A stretch of DNA of 64,000 nt, from NCBI RefSeq assembly GCF_000419765.1, contig NZ_ATTQ01000006.1, positions 193,976-257,975 on the forward strand, read 5' to 3'. The stretch's first letter is position 1. Each line of letters starts with the position of its first letter. The notes under the pieces were generated by a model. The model saw nothing but the letters and a program-made list of their open reading frames with translations, had not been told where the DNA came from and searched no databases. The position numbers and the translations under genes were made by a program. Of the stretch, positions 29,598-38,171 are shown in pieces. Source of the stretch: Rhizobium mongolense USDA 1844. Lineage in GTDB: Bacteria > Pseudomonadota > Alphaproteobacteria > Rhizobiales > Rhizobiaceae.

Positions 29598-31133
29598 TTA
29601 AGCGAAGCTCTTGCGCTTGCGAGAAACAGGCTGCGCTTCCTCGACGGCCGGCAGGCTCTGCAGCACGCGCCTGGCAGGCAGGATGGCGATCACTTCGGTG
29701 CCTTCGCGCAGCTTTGATTTCAGGACGAACTGGCCGTCATGCTTGGCAAGGATCGCCTGGACGATCGGCAGGCCGAGGCCGGTGCCCTGTTCGGCGCTCT
29801 TGATGGCGATCGAGCCTTGGCCGAAGGCGGAGAGCACGACGGGGATTTCGTCCTCGGGAATGCCAGGGCCGTTGTCCTTGATGGAGATGTACTGGCCGCC
29901 GCCTGCCGTCCAGCCGACCTTGACATGGATTTCACCGCCTTGCGGCGTGAACTTCACTGCGTTTGACAGCAGGTTCAGCACCACCTGGCGCAACGACTTC
30001 TCGTCGGCCCAGACAGACGGCAGCTCCGGTTCGAACTGCTGGGTGATGGAAATGTTCTTGCCCCTGGCACGCAACTGCACCATGCCGATGCAATCTTCCG
30101 CGATATCAAGGAGAGAGATCGCTTCTTCGATGAGTTCGTATTTCCCGGCCTCGATGCGCGATAGGTCGAGGATCTCGTTGATGAGGTTCAGCAGATGCTG
30201 GCCGGAGCGGTGGATGTCGTTCGTATATTCCTTGTAGGTCGGGTTGTTCAGCGGGCCCATGACCTCGGCCGACATCACCTCGGAGAAGCCGAGGATGGCG
30301 TTCAGTGGCGTGCGCAGCTCATGTGACATGGAGGCGAGGAAGCGCGACTTGGCAAGGTTTGCCTCTTCCGCCCGCCGGCGCGCTTCGTCGGACATGGATT
30401 TCGCGACTTCGAGCTCGGCGATCAAGTCGTCCTTTTCCGACTGGAAGGAGAGGATCTTGAGGTTCGACTGGAAGAGGCGGTCGCTGATGTAGTTGAAGAA
30501 AATGATGGTCGTCGTGAAAACGGCAGCGAGGCTCAGCTCAAGGAGGTCGCGCGAGATGCCGGCCTTTGCGGCGAGTGCTACGACGGAGGGCGCGAAGGCA
30601 ACGAGCACGGCGGGCGTCAGCATGAAATTCGACATTGCCGTAACGGAAAGCGCGATGAGAAGCGTCGCGCCCTTAAAAAGGATGAAGCCGGAGGGATCGC
30701 AGGCGTCGCACTCCTGAAGCGCAAAAACGGCCCAGCAGCTGCCGATCATCAGCTGGCCGAAAAGCAAGACGCGGCGCCATTTGCGCGCCGATTCCACAGT
30801 TATCTCCTTTTTGCGGGCGCGGCGCACGAGGAAGATGTTTGCCGCATAGGCCGTCAGCGTCAGTACGGCCCAGAGGAAGATTTGTGTGTTGCCGGTGAAA
30901 TAGATGCCGAGGGCCGCAATGATGATGACGAAGAGCGGCATGATCGACGCGCCCTGAATGAAGGCGCTCATATACATCCTGAGCGCGTCCCGATCGAAGG
31001 CGGCGGCGGAGGAATGGCCGGATTGCAGCCGCTCGCGCGTCTGCCGCACAGCCCTGGAGACAGGCTTGTTGCGGTGACTGCGGGATTTGTCGACGATAAT
31101 CTTATCGGTCGATGTGCTAACGCCGGTACTCAT
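29598..31133 (-). CDS. Membrane sensor histidine kinase of the PleC/DivJ/PdhS-like group
   Basis: 511 residues. About six membrane helices lie between residues 55 and 215 (MPLFVIIIAALGIYF, FLWAVLTLTAYAANIFLV, LFGQLMIGSCWAVFAL and others), with no periplasmic sensor domain. A coiled-coil linker leads to the dimerisation helix SMSHELRTPLNAILGFSEVM containing the phospho-histidine, then the ATP-binding boxes NLLSNAVKF, DNGPGIPEDE and GTGLGLPIVQ. The H-box sequence is close to kinases controlling the alphaproteobacterial cell cycle. No response regulator is adjacent, so it is an orphan. The ATG giving MSTGVSTSTDK is chosen; upstream open frame is antisense to the nuclease gene. Confidence 0.88.
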   Translation of the reverse strand: MSTGVSTSTDKIIVDKSRSHRNKPVSRAVRQTRERLQSGHSSAAAFDRDALRMYMSAFIQGASIMPLFVIIIAALGIYFTGNTQIFLWAVLTLTAYAANIFLVRRARKKEITVESARKWRRVLLFGQLMIGSCWAVFALQECDACDPSGFILFKGATLLIALSVTAMSNFMLTPAVLVAFAPSVVALAAKAGISRDLLELSLAAVFTTTIIFFNYISDRLFQSNLKILSFQSEKDDLIAELEVAKSMSDEARRRAEEANLAKSRFLASMSHELRTPLNAILGFSEVMSAEVMGPLNNPTYKEYTNDIHRSGQHLLNLINEILDLSRIEAGKYELIEEAISLLDIAEDCIGMVQLRARGKNISITQQFEPELPSVWADEKSLRQVVLNLLSNAVKFTPQGGEIHVKVGWTAGGGQYISIKDNGPGIPEDEIPVVLSAFGQGSIAIKSAEQGTGLGLPIVQAILAKHDGQFVLKSKLREGTEVIAILPARRVLQSLPAVEEAQPVSRKRKSFA

Positions 31134-31238
31134 GTGCACAATGATACTTGATCCGCGGATGGTTCCACCGTAACCCGCAATTCTTAAGAAGTTGTTTGCC
31201 ATTTTTGCCAACGGTTTGTTTTTCAAGGAGGCGAAAGC

Positions 31239-31793
31239 GTGGCGCGTGGTTTCAGAACGATACGCGATGGTGTCACCGCTTTCGCAATGCTCGCGCTGAT
31301 CTGGCTGGTCGCCGCAAAGCTCAACGACAAGCCCGATACCGTGCACGCCGGCGAATTTCATGCGGCAGACGGCGATAGCCTGACGATGCGTGCCGAACGC
31401 ATGCGGCTGAAGGGCATCGATGCGCCGGAGCTCAACCAGAGCTGCGAGCGGGGCGGAAGGCGATGGGCCTGCGGCCGGGAGGCAAAAGAGGCATTGCAGG
31501 GTCTGGTGGCTCGACGCGATACCCGATGCAGCGGCGCTGGACGGGACCAGTACGATCGGCTGCTCGTCGTCTGCCGGAGCGGCGGCATCGATCTTAACGG
31601 AGAGATGGTGGTAAGGGGCATGGCCGTCGCCTATGGGAACTACGAGCGGGAAGAGGAGAGGGCGCGGGCGCAAAGGGCAGGTCTCTGGGCGGGGACATTC
31701 GAGCGGCCGCGCGACGTGCGCGACCATGAGCGCAGGCAATCGGGATTCGAGGATGCGAGGCGGCTTGGCGGGCAGGTGACGGGATGGCAGTGA
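31239..31793 (+). CDS. Secreted thermonuclease (SNase) family protein
   Basis: 184 residues beginning at GTG with an ideal AAGGAGG 8 bases upstream. An N-terminal hydrophobic helix (AFAMLALIWLVAAKLN) serves as signal or anchor. The SNase core shows ADGDSLTMRAERMRLKGIDA PEL, GREAKEALQGLVA and DQYDRLLVVCRSGGIDLNGE, with the arginine/aspartate/glutamate positions of staphylococcal nuclease conserved. It should cut nucleic acid in the periplasm. It is divergent from the sensor kinase and overlaps the next gene by 10 bases. Confidence 0.87.
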   Translation: MARGFRTIRDGVTAFAMLALIWLVAAKLNDKPDTVHAGEFHAADGDSLTMRAERMRLKGIDAPELNQSCERGGRRWACGREAKEALQGLVARRDTRCSGAGRDQYDRLLVVCRSGGIDLNGEMVVRGMAVAYGNYEREEERARAQRAGLWAGTFERPRDVRDHERRQSGFEDARRLGGQVTGWQ

Positions 31794-32419
31794 CGGGCGA
31801 AGCGGCGCTTGCCGCGCTGCACAGCGAAATTGCGCACTGTCGCATCTGCCGCGATCGGCCGCTGCGGGCCGACGATCGGCTGCCGCACGAGCCGCGGCCG
31901 GTCGTCGTGATGTCGTCCACCGCGCGCATCCTGATTGCGGGCCAGGCGCCAGGCCTCAGGGTGCATGAAAGCGGCATTCCCTTCAACGATGCCTCCGGCG
32001 ACCGTCTGCGCGACTGGCTGCAGGTGGAGCGCGAGACATTCTACGATGTAGAGCGGTTCGCGATCGTGCCGATGGGCTTCTGTTTTCCGGGCTACGACCC
32101 CAAGGGCAGCGACCTGCCGCCGCGACGGGAATGCGCGCCGCTCTGGCGCCAGAGCGTCATCGATCGGATGCCGCAGATCGAGCTTGTGCTCACCGTGGGC
32201 CAATATGCCCAGGCATGGCATATGAGCGGATTGCGCAAGCCGACCATGACCGAAACCGTGAAGGCGTGGCGCGAGACGCTGTTTTCAAACCGCAGTCCGG
32301 CGGTCTTGCCGCTGCCGCATCCGAGCTGGCGCAACAGCGGCTGGCTGAAGCGCAATCCCTGGTTCGAAGAGGAACTGCTTCCGGTGCTGCGGGACAGAGT
32401 AAAATTGCTCATATCCTGA
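31784..32419 (+). CDS. Uracil-DNA glycosylase family protein
   Basis: 211 residues. LIAGQAPGLRVHESGIPFND ASGDRL is the family 4/5-like motif 1, and LPLPHPSWRN the C-terminal motif 2 whose histidine contacts the flipped base. An N-terminal C-x2-C (HCRICRDRP) recalls part of the iron-sulfur site of family 4 enzymes, but the full four-cysteine set is not evident, so substrate specificity is uncertain. It would remove uracil or a related base from DNA. Translation is probably coupled to the nuclease gene. Confidence 0.83.
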   Translation: MAVTGEAALAALHSEIAHCRICRDRPLRADDRLPHEPRPVVVMSSTARILIAGQAPGLRVHESGIPFNDASGDRLRDWLQVERETFYDVERFAIVPMGFCFPGYDPKGSDLPPRRECAPLWRQSVIDRMPQIELVLTVGQYAQAWHMSGLRKPTMTETVKAWRETLFSNRSPAVLPLPHPSWRNSGWLKRNPWFEEELLPVLRDRVKLLIS

Positions 32420-32487
32420 AACAAAATTCTTTTCTGGCGCCGGAATCGCGTTATATAGAGAAAATAATTCGAAAAGGGCTTTCGCAT

Positions 32488-32976
32488 ATGGACCGTCTCG
32501 ACCGCAAGATACTGCGTCTTTTGCAAGAAGATTCGACTTTGGCTGTTGCCGATCTCGCCAAGAAGGTGGGGCTTTCGACAACGCCGTGCTGGCGCCGTAT
32601 CCAGAAGATGGAAGAGGACGGCGTGATCAAACGCCGCGTCGCCATCCTCGACCCCGAGAAGGTCAACACGAAGGTCACGGTTTTCGTCTCGGTCCGCACG
32701 GCGACGCATTCGATTGAGTGGCTGAGGCGTTTTTCCGAAGTCGTCTCGGACTTTCCCGAAGTGGTCGAATTCTACCGCATGAGCGGCGACGTCGATTACC
32801 TGCTGCGCGTGGTCGTGCCGGATATCGCCGCCTACGACGCCTTCTACAAGCGGCTGATCGCCAAGATCGAAATCCGCGACGTTTCCTCGGCTTTCGCCAT
32901 GGAGCAGATCAAGTATTCGACGCAGCTGCCGCTTGATTACATGGTCTTGGATAATGCGAAGTCCAGCGAGGATTGA
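32488..32976 (+). CDS. Lrp/AsnC family transcriptional regulator
   Basis: 162 residues. The N-terminal helix-turn-helix is MDRLDRKILRLLQEDSTLAV ADLAKKVGLSTTPCWRRIQK; the C-terminal RAM (amino-acid sensing) domain includes EVVEFYRMSGDVDYLLRVVV and the tail STQLPLDYMVL. It is an octameric-type regulator of amino-acid metabolism genes; the specific regulon is not visible. AAAAGGGCT precedes the ATG at a good distance. It follows the glycosylase gene by 68 bases. Confidence 0.92.
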   Translation: MDRLDRKILRLLQEDSTLAVADLAKKVGLSTTPCWRRIQKMEEDGVIKRRVAILDPEKVNTKVTVFVSVRTATHSIEWLRRFSEVVSDFPEVVEFYRMSGDVDYLLRVVVPDIAAYDAFYKRLIAKIEIRDVSSAFAMEQIKYSTQLPLDYMVLDNAKSSED

Positions 32977-33067
32977 GGTCTAGCCATTCTGCGGAAAGAG
33001 CAAGGATGGCACGTGCCGCCTATTATCGCTGCCAAGGCCGCACCGGCAACGTTGCTGTTTTGCGCTG

Positions 33068-33230
33068 TCATTGCCCCGTCTCATGCCTTGTGCTCGTCAC
33101 AGGCATCCAGTGCGCCCAACTCCTTGGGCGCACAAGACACTTAAACGTCCCATCAGCCATTGATAGCGCAGACGCGCCGTGAATGGATCCCTATGACAGG
33201 CACAAGAATGAGGGAGTTTGGGGGCAATGA
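33068..33230. repeat. Complete RIME-like palindromic element
   Basis: The 163-base element has imperfect terminal inverted repeats of about 40 bases: TCATTGCCCCGTCTCATGCC and onwards on the left, and the complement of TGGATCCCTATGACAGGCAC...GGGGCAATGA on the right. The centre contains GCGCCCAACTCCTTGGGCGC, a smaller palindrome. The arrangement matches the rhizobial intergenic mosaic elements. It fills the gap between the convergent Lrp and AlkD-like genes and its fold could act as a bidirectional transcription terminator. Confidence 0.75.
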
Positions 33231-33293
33231 TGCTGCAATTAGCGAACGTCGCGTGTGCTGTTGCATTTCCCCATCCTCGCACTCGCCGGGCTC

Positions 33294-33977
33294 CTACGTC
33301 AATCGCCCCATCACCTTCTCATTGGTCAACTCCCGGACGGCGTCCTTGCCGATCCAGCGGGCGATCTTGTCGGGGCTTGCGGCGAGGCGTTCGGCGAGAG
33401 CCAGAGCCGGGGCGTGGCAGGCGCGGCTGCGCTTGCCGATGTTGCGCAGCGCCCAGTTGACGGCCTTGCGCACGAAGTTGCGCGGGTCGGCGGAATGCGC
33501 CTCGATCAGCGGGAGCCAGGCGAGGAGAGTTTCGTCCGCGTCCTGCTTGCGGTGGACAGCAGCGCCGGCGATCATGGCGAAGGCGGTGCGGCGGACGAAT
33601 TCGCGATCGTCGGCGGCGAATTGCAAAATCACGTCATCGAGCCTCGCCTCGACGAAAAGGTCCGCGGCGCAATCGACAATTTCCCAGGAGTTGAAATCCT
33701 CCACCCAGCGGCAGGCTTGCGCCGGCGTGAGCTTCTTCGGCTCGGCAGTATAGAGCGCCAGCATGCGTGCCTCGCGGATATCGCTTTGCCAGAGCTCCTG
33801 TGCGCGGGCGTGGTCCTTCTTCGCAAGGCGGGCGATTTTTTGAAGATCGGGATTGGAGATGCCGAGCGCGGTACCGGTGACGATGCCGAAGCGCGTCATG
33901 CCGGCAATGTTCTCCTTAGAGCGCAGCGTCTGCAGATGCGCGATCAGCTCGGCCGCGCTTGCCGAGGGGCCGATCAT
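33294..33977 (-). CDS. DNA alkylation repair protein, AlkD-like HEAT repeat family
   Basis: 227 residues made mostly of helical repeats: LIAHLQTLRSKENIAGMTRF GI, ELWQSDIREARMLALYTAEP, WEIVDCAADLFVEARLDDVI and FVRKAVNWALRNIGKRS. The W-x-x-S-x-x-x-E-x-R-x-x-A pattern is that of AlkC/AlkD-type glycosylases, which remove alkylated bases, though several members lack activity. The start overlaps the stop of the dehydrogenase gene upstream (ATGA), so both are co-translated. Confidence 0.85.
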   Translation of the reverse strand: MIGPSASAAELIAHLQTLRSKENIAGMTRFGIVTGTALGISNPDLQKIARLAKKDHARAQELWQSDIREARMLALYTAEPKKLTPAQACRWVEDFNSWEIVDCAADLFVEARLDDVILQFAADDREFVRRTAFAMIAGAAVHRKQDADETLLAWLPLIEAHSADPRNFVRKAVNWALRNIGKRSRACHAPALALAERLAASPDKIARWIGKDAVRELTNEKVMGRLT

Positions 33978-34843
33978 TTTTCCAGGCGCGCGAGCAGGGA
34001 GGACGTATCCCAGCGGTTGCCGCCGATCGCCTGGACGTCGCCGTAGAACTGGTCGACGAGGGCAGTGAGGGGCAGTTTCGCGCCGTTGGCGCGTGCTTCG
34101 GTGAGCACGATGCCGAGATCCTTGCGCATCCAGTCGACGGCGAAACCGAAATCGTATTTACCCTGGTTCATGGTCTTGTGGCGGTTTTCCATCTGCCAGG
34201 AGCCGGCGGCACCCTTGGAGATGACGTCGATAACCTTTTCGATGTCGAGGCCGGCACGCTTGCCGAAATGGATGCCTTCGGCGAGCCCCTGGACGATGCC
34301 GGCGATGCAGATCTGGTTGATCATCTTGGTGAGCTGGCCGGAACCGGCAGGACCCATGAGGCCGACCATGCGGGCATAGGCGTCGATGACCGGCCTTGCC
34401 CTTTCGAAGACGGCTTCATCGCCGCCGCACATGACAGTGAGCAGGCCGTTTTCCGCACCCGCCTGGCCGCCGGAAACCGGCGCGTCAATGAAATCGCTAC
34501 CTTTTGCCTTGGCGGCGTCATAAAGGTCGCGGGCGACTTCGGCGCTGGCGGTGGTGTTGTCGATGAGCACGGCGCCCTTCTTCATGCTTTCCAACACGCC
34601 GCCCTTGCCGATGGTGACCGAACGCAGGTCGTCGTCATTGCCGACGCAAGTGAAGACGAAATCGGCATCTGCTGCAGCTTCTGCAGGCGTCGGGGCGGAT
34701 TTGCCGCCGAACTTGGCGGTCCAGTCCGAGGCCTTGGATGCCGTGCGGTTATAGACCGTGACGTCGTGGCCGCCCTTCACCTTCAAGTGACCTGCCATGG
34801 GGAAGCCCATGACGCCGAGACCGATGAACGCGACTTTTGCCAT
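33974..34843 (-). CDS. NAD(P)-dependent beta-hydroxyacid dehydrogenase (GarR/HIBADH family)
   Basis: 289 residues. The Rossmann motif is VAFIGLGVMGFPMAGHLKVK, the substrate-binding motif DFIDAPVSGGQAGAENG and the catalytic lysine lies in GSGQLTKMINQI. The family includes tartronate semialdehyde reductase and 3-hydroxyisobutyrate dehydrogenase; the sequence alone does not decide which. It is the first gene of a two-gene unit with the AlkD-like gene, an unexpected metabolic/repair pairing. Confidence 0.9.
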   Translation of the reverse strand: MAKVAFIGLGVMGFPMAGHLKVKGGHDVTVYNRTASKASDWTAKFGGKSAPTPAEAAADADFVFTCVGNDDDLRSVTIGKGGVLESMKKGAVLIDNTTASAEVARDLYDAAKAKGSDFIDAPVSGGQAGAENGLLTVMCGGDEAVFERARPVIDAYARMVGLMGPAGSGQLTKMINQICIAGIVQGLAEGIHFGKRAGLDIEKVIDVISKGAAGSWQMENRHKTMNQGKYDFGFAVDWMRKDLGIVLTEARANGAKLPLTALVDQFYGDVQAIGGNRWDTSSLLARLEK

Positions 34844-35122
34844 ATGCCAGATCCTTCTCCTGAATTCGGGGCATGATTAGCCGAAAGTGCCGCGGCAGGA
34901 AAGCCAAAGTGACGCCGGTCCGGTTTGCCGTGCGAAAAATCCTCGGCAGCGTGCTTTGGAATAAAATTTCGCGGAACAGGCACATTCCGGTCAGGAAAAT
35001 TGCCGGGGGCGGCAAAACTCACAAATAAAATTGTCGATATAATACATAGAGATTATCATTATCAAAGTCATCGCAACGACCGGCAGATTCAAGGATGCTG
35101 CCGCGAAGGAAAGGGGATTGCC
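34844..35122. promoter_or_regulatory. Promoter region of the ssu cluster
   Basis: The interval between the divergent dehydrogenase and ssuA genes is AT-rich near 35020-35070, with TTGTCGATATAATACATAGA as a possible promoter core. Sulfonate genes are usually induced by sulfur starvation through a LysR-type activator (Cbl/CysB); no site can be assigned here. Confidence 0.4.
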
Positions 35123-36088
35123 ATGATTTCTCGACGCCAGACGCTCGGACTTTTCGGTGCTGCTGCTGCTGCTGCCGTTCTGCCGGCCATCAAACCCACG
35201 CGCGCTGCAGCCACCGAATTCCGGATCGGCTGGCAGAAGAACGGCGTGCTGGCGCTCGCCAAGCGCCGCGGGGCGCTGGAGAGCCGGCTTGCCGATCGTG
35301 GCATTTCGGTTAGCTGGTCAGAATTCACCTCCGGCCCGCCGCTGCTCGAAGCGCTCGGTGCCGGCGCGCTCGACTTCGGCGCGACCGGCGACGTGCCGCC
35401 CCTCTTTGCGCAGGCTGCAGGCGGCCATCTCTATTATGTCGGCACCTATCATGGCAGCCCGGCGGGTTCGGCGATCCTCGTGCGCAAAGATTCTCCGATC
35501 AAGACTCTCGAAGATCTGAAGGGCAAGAAGGTCGCGTTTAAGCGCGGGTCGAGCGCGCATAACGTTACTGTAAAAGTCTTACGCAAGGCGGGGTTGACGA
35601 TCGATGATGTCCAGCCGCTGGACCTTGCGCCGCCGGATGCGGCCCCTGCATTCAAGAACGGCAGCATCGATGCCTGGTCGATCTGGGATCCTTACCTTGC
35701 AATCGCCGAGGCCGATCCGGAGACCCGTATCCTGACGACGGCCGAGGGCATCGTTCCCTCATACAGCTATTTCCTCGCAAACCAGGAATTCACCGATGCC
35801 AACGGTCAGGTGATCGTCGACGTGATCGATGAACTCGGCAAGGTCGGTAAGTCGGCGCAGGGCAAGCTCGACGATACGGTCAAGGAGCTCTCCGAAATCA
35901 CCGGCGTGCCGGCTGAGGTGACCCGCGTCACGCTGTCGCGGCCGGGCGCCGATCTCGGCGCCGTGACGACCATCACCGACGATGCGGTGGCCTACCAGCA
36001 GGCGCTTGCCGATGAATTCTACCAGCTCGGCATCGTGCCGAAGCAGTTGACCACCGGCGACATCGTTTGGCGGCCGAAGGCGAGCTGA
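35123..36088 (+). CDS. ssuA: Aliphatic sulfonate ABC transporter, periplasmic binding protein
   Basis: 321 residues. The N-terminus MISRRQTLGLFGAAAAAAVL resembles a Tat-type signal peptide. The mature part has FRIGWQKNGVLALAKRRGAL, FTSGPPLLEALGAGALDFGA TGDVPP and DAWSIWDPYLAIAEAD, typical of SsuA/TauA proteins. It captures alkanesulfonates in the periplasm and hands them to SsuBC. AAAGGGG precedes the ATG. First gene of ssuA-ssuD-ssuC-ssuB. Confidence 0.9.
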   Translation: MISRRQTLGLFGAAAAAAVLPAIKPTRAAATEFRIGWQKNGVLALAKRRGALESRLADRGISVSWSEFTSGPPLLEALGAGALDFGATGDVPPLFAQAAGGHLYYVGTYHGSPAGSAILVRKDSPIKTLEDLKGKKVAFKRGSSAHNVTVKVLRKAGLTIDDVQPLDLAPPDAAPAFKNGSIDAWSIWDPYLAIAEADPETRILTTAEGIVPSYSYFLANQEFTDANGQVIVDVIDELGKVGKSAQGKLDDTVKELSEITGVPAEVTRVTLSRPGADLGAVTTITDDAVAYQQALADEFYQLGIVPKQLTTGDIVWRPKAS

Positions 36089-36124
36089 TTTCTGTTTCCG
36101 GTTTTCAATGGAGATTTCCGACCC

Positions 36125-37300
36125 ATGAGCGCTTCATCCAAGCCTATCGATTTCCTCTGGTTCATCCCGACCTCCGGCGACGGGGCCTATCTCGGCTCGG
36201 GCGAGCTGACCCGCGCGCCGGATATCGGCTACATGACGCAGATCGCGCAGGCCGCCGACCGGCTCGGCTATTCCGGCGTGCTTTTGCCGACGGGCGTCGC
36301 CTGCGAGGAGTCCTTCGTGACGGCCGCAGCCCTTTCGGCCAAGACCGAGAAGCTGAGGTTCCTCGTCGCGATCCGTCCGGGCACCGCGTCGCCCGCCTAT
36401 TATGCGCGGCTGACGACGACGCTCGACCGCATCTCGAACGGCCGCGTGCTGCTCAACATCGTCGTCGGCGGCAGCCCGGGCGAGCTTGCCGGCGACGGCA
36501 TCCATCTGGAGCATGACGAGCGCTATGCGCATGCCGACGAGTTCTTCACCGTCTGGGAAGAGCTGCTGGAAAAGGGTGTCGCGAGTTTCGACGGCAAATA
36601 TATCAAGGCAACCAATGCGCAGCTCGGCTTTCCGTCCGTCCAGACCCCGCGCCCCCCGCTCTATTTCGGCGGCTCGTCGGATGCCGGGATCGATTTCTCG
36701 GTCGGCCGGGTCGACAAGTATCTAACCTGGGGCGAGCCGCCGGCACAGGTCGGCGAGAAGATCGAGCGCGTGCGCGCCGCCGCGGCCAAGAAAGGCCGTG
36801 ACGTGAGCTTCGGCATCCGCCTGCATTTCATCGTTCGCGAAACGGATGAGGAAGCATGGGCGGCGGCCGACCGGCTGATCTCCAGGCTCGACGATGCGAC
36901 GATCGAGGAAGCGCAGCAGCGTTTCGCCAAGGAGTCCGACTCCGTCGGCCAGGCGCGCATGGCGGCCCTTCACGGCGGACGCCGGGACAAGCTGGAGGTC
37001 TCGCCGAACCTGTGGGCCGGCGTCGGCCTTGTGCGCGCCGGTGCCGGGACAGCACTGGTCGGCTCGCCGAAGACGGTCGCCGCACGGCTTCGCGAATACC
37101 AGGACCTCGGCATCGAGACGGTGATCGGCTCCGGCTATCCGCATCTGGAAGAGGCATACCGCGTCGCCGAACTGCTGTTTCCCGAACTCGGGCTCGAGCG
37201 CGAGGAGCAGCACCACGGCCTCAAGAGCGATTTCGGCCGTCACCGGGTCTTCGGCGGCGGCAGCCATGGCGGCAACCTGAAGGTCGTTTCCGGCTCCTGA
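36125..37300 (+). CDS. ssuD: FMNH2-dependent alkanesulfonate monooxygenase
   Basis: 391 residues, a bacterial-luciferase-type flavin monooxygenase. Markers are [39 protein letters not shown] and [20 protein letters not shown]. It splits alkanesulfonates into aldehyde and sulfite with FMNH2 and oxygen. The flavin reductase SsuE that normally supplies FMNH2 is not encoded in the cluster. It lies 36 bases after ssuA and 25 before ssuC. Confidence 0.93.
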   Translation: MSASSKPIDFLWFIPTSGDGAYLGSGELTRAPDIGYMTQIAQAADRLGYSGVLLPTGVACEESFVTAAALSAKTEKLRFLVAIRPGTASPAYYARLTTTLDRISNGRVLLNIVVGGSPGELAGDGIHLEHDERYAHADEFFTVWEELLEKGVASFDGKYIKATNAQLGFPSVQTPRPPLYFGGSSDAGIDFSVGRVDKYLTWGEPPAQVGEKIERVRAAAAKKGRDVSFGIRLHFIVRETDEEAWAAADRLISRLDDATIEEAQQRFAKESDSVGQARMAALHGGRRDKLEVSPNLWAGVGLVRAGAGTALVGSPKTVAARLREYQDLGIETVIGSGYPHLEEAYRVAELLFPELGLEREEQHHGLKSDFGRHRVFGGGSHGGNLKVVSGS

Positions 37301-37325
37301 TTTCAAAGCACGCAAGGAGGTAAGC

Positions 37326-38162
37326 ATGTCGGTTTTCGAAACGCCGTTCACGCGAGCGATCGCCGGGCAAGAGAGCCGCAAGGTGCGCTCTCGACTGTCG
37401 CTTCCGAGCCGCGAAGCGTTTCTGCCCTATCTGGTACCGCTCGCGATCATCCTCGCCTGGCAGGCGGCGTCGTCGGCAGGGCTTATCTCCTCGCGTGTCA
37501 TGCCGTCACCGGCGGATGTGGCTGTCGCCTTCTGGTCGACCACGCGATCTGGGCAGTTGCCGCATGACGTTCTCGTCAGTGCGGGCCGGGCTTTCGCGGG
37601 GCTCATCGTCGGCGGGTCAATCGGCTTCCTGCTCGGCATTGCGAACGGCGTTTCGAAAATTTCAGAGCAGCTGACGGATACGACATTGCAGATGCTGCGC
37701 ACCATTCCTCATCTGGCGATGATCCCGCTTGTCATTCTCTGGTTCGGGATCGGCGAGGAATCGAAGCTTTTCCTCACTTCGCTCGGCGTGCTTTTCCCGG
37801 TCTATCTCAATACCTATCACGGCGTGCGCAACGTCGACCGCGACCTGATCGAGATGGGCAGGGTCTACGGTATGGGCGGCTGGACGCTGTTTCGCAAGGT
37901 GATCTTTCCAGGCGCGCTGCCCTCGATCTTCGTCGGGCTGCGCTATGCGCTCGGTATCATGTGGCTGACGCTGATCGTTTCGGAATCGATCGCCGCGTCT
38001 TCGGGCATCGGCCACATGGCGAACAATGCCCGCGAGTTCATGATGACGGATGTCGTGGTGCTGGCGCTGGTGATCTATGCCGTGCTCGGCAAGCTGGCGG
38101 ATGTCGTGGCGCGGGCGCTGGAGCGGCGGGCGCTGACCTGGAACCCCGTCTATCAGAAATAG
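37326..38162 (+). CDS. ssuC: Aliphatic sulfonate ABC transporter permease
   Basis: 278 residues with six membrane helices of the BPD_transp_1 family; the EAA-loop region is MGRVYGMGGWTLFRKVIFPG ALPSIFVGLRYALG, which docks on the ATPase SsuB. The charged 30-residue lead before the first helix (LPYLVPLAIILAWQAASSAG) is usual for SsuC/TauC. An ideal AAGGAGG lies upstream of the ATG. Confidence 0.92.
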   Translation: MSVFETPFTRAIAGQESRKVRSRLSLPSREAFLPYLVPLAIILAWQAASSAGLISSRVMPSPADVAVAFWSTTRSGQLPHDVLVSAGRAFAGLIVGGSIGFLLGIANGVSKISEQLTDTTLQMLRTIPHLAMIPLVILWFGIGEESKLFLTSLGVLFPVYLNTYHGVRNVDRDLIEMGRVYGMGGWTLFRKVIFPGALPSIFVGLRYALGIMWLTLIVSESIAASSGIGHMANNAREFMMTDVVVLALVIYAVLGKLADVVARALERRALTWNPVYQK

Positions 38163-38171
38163 GAGAACGCA

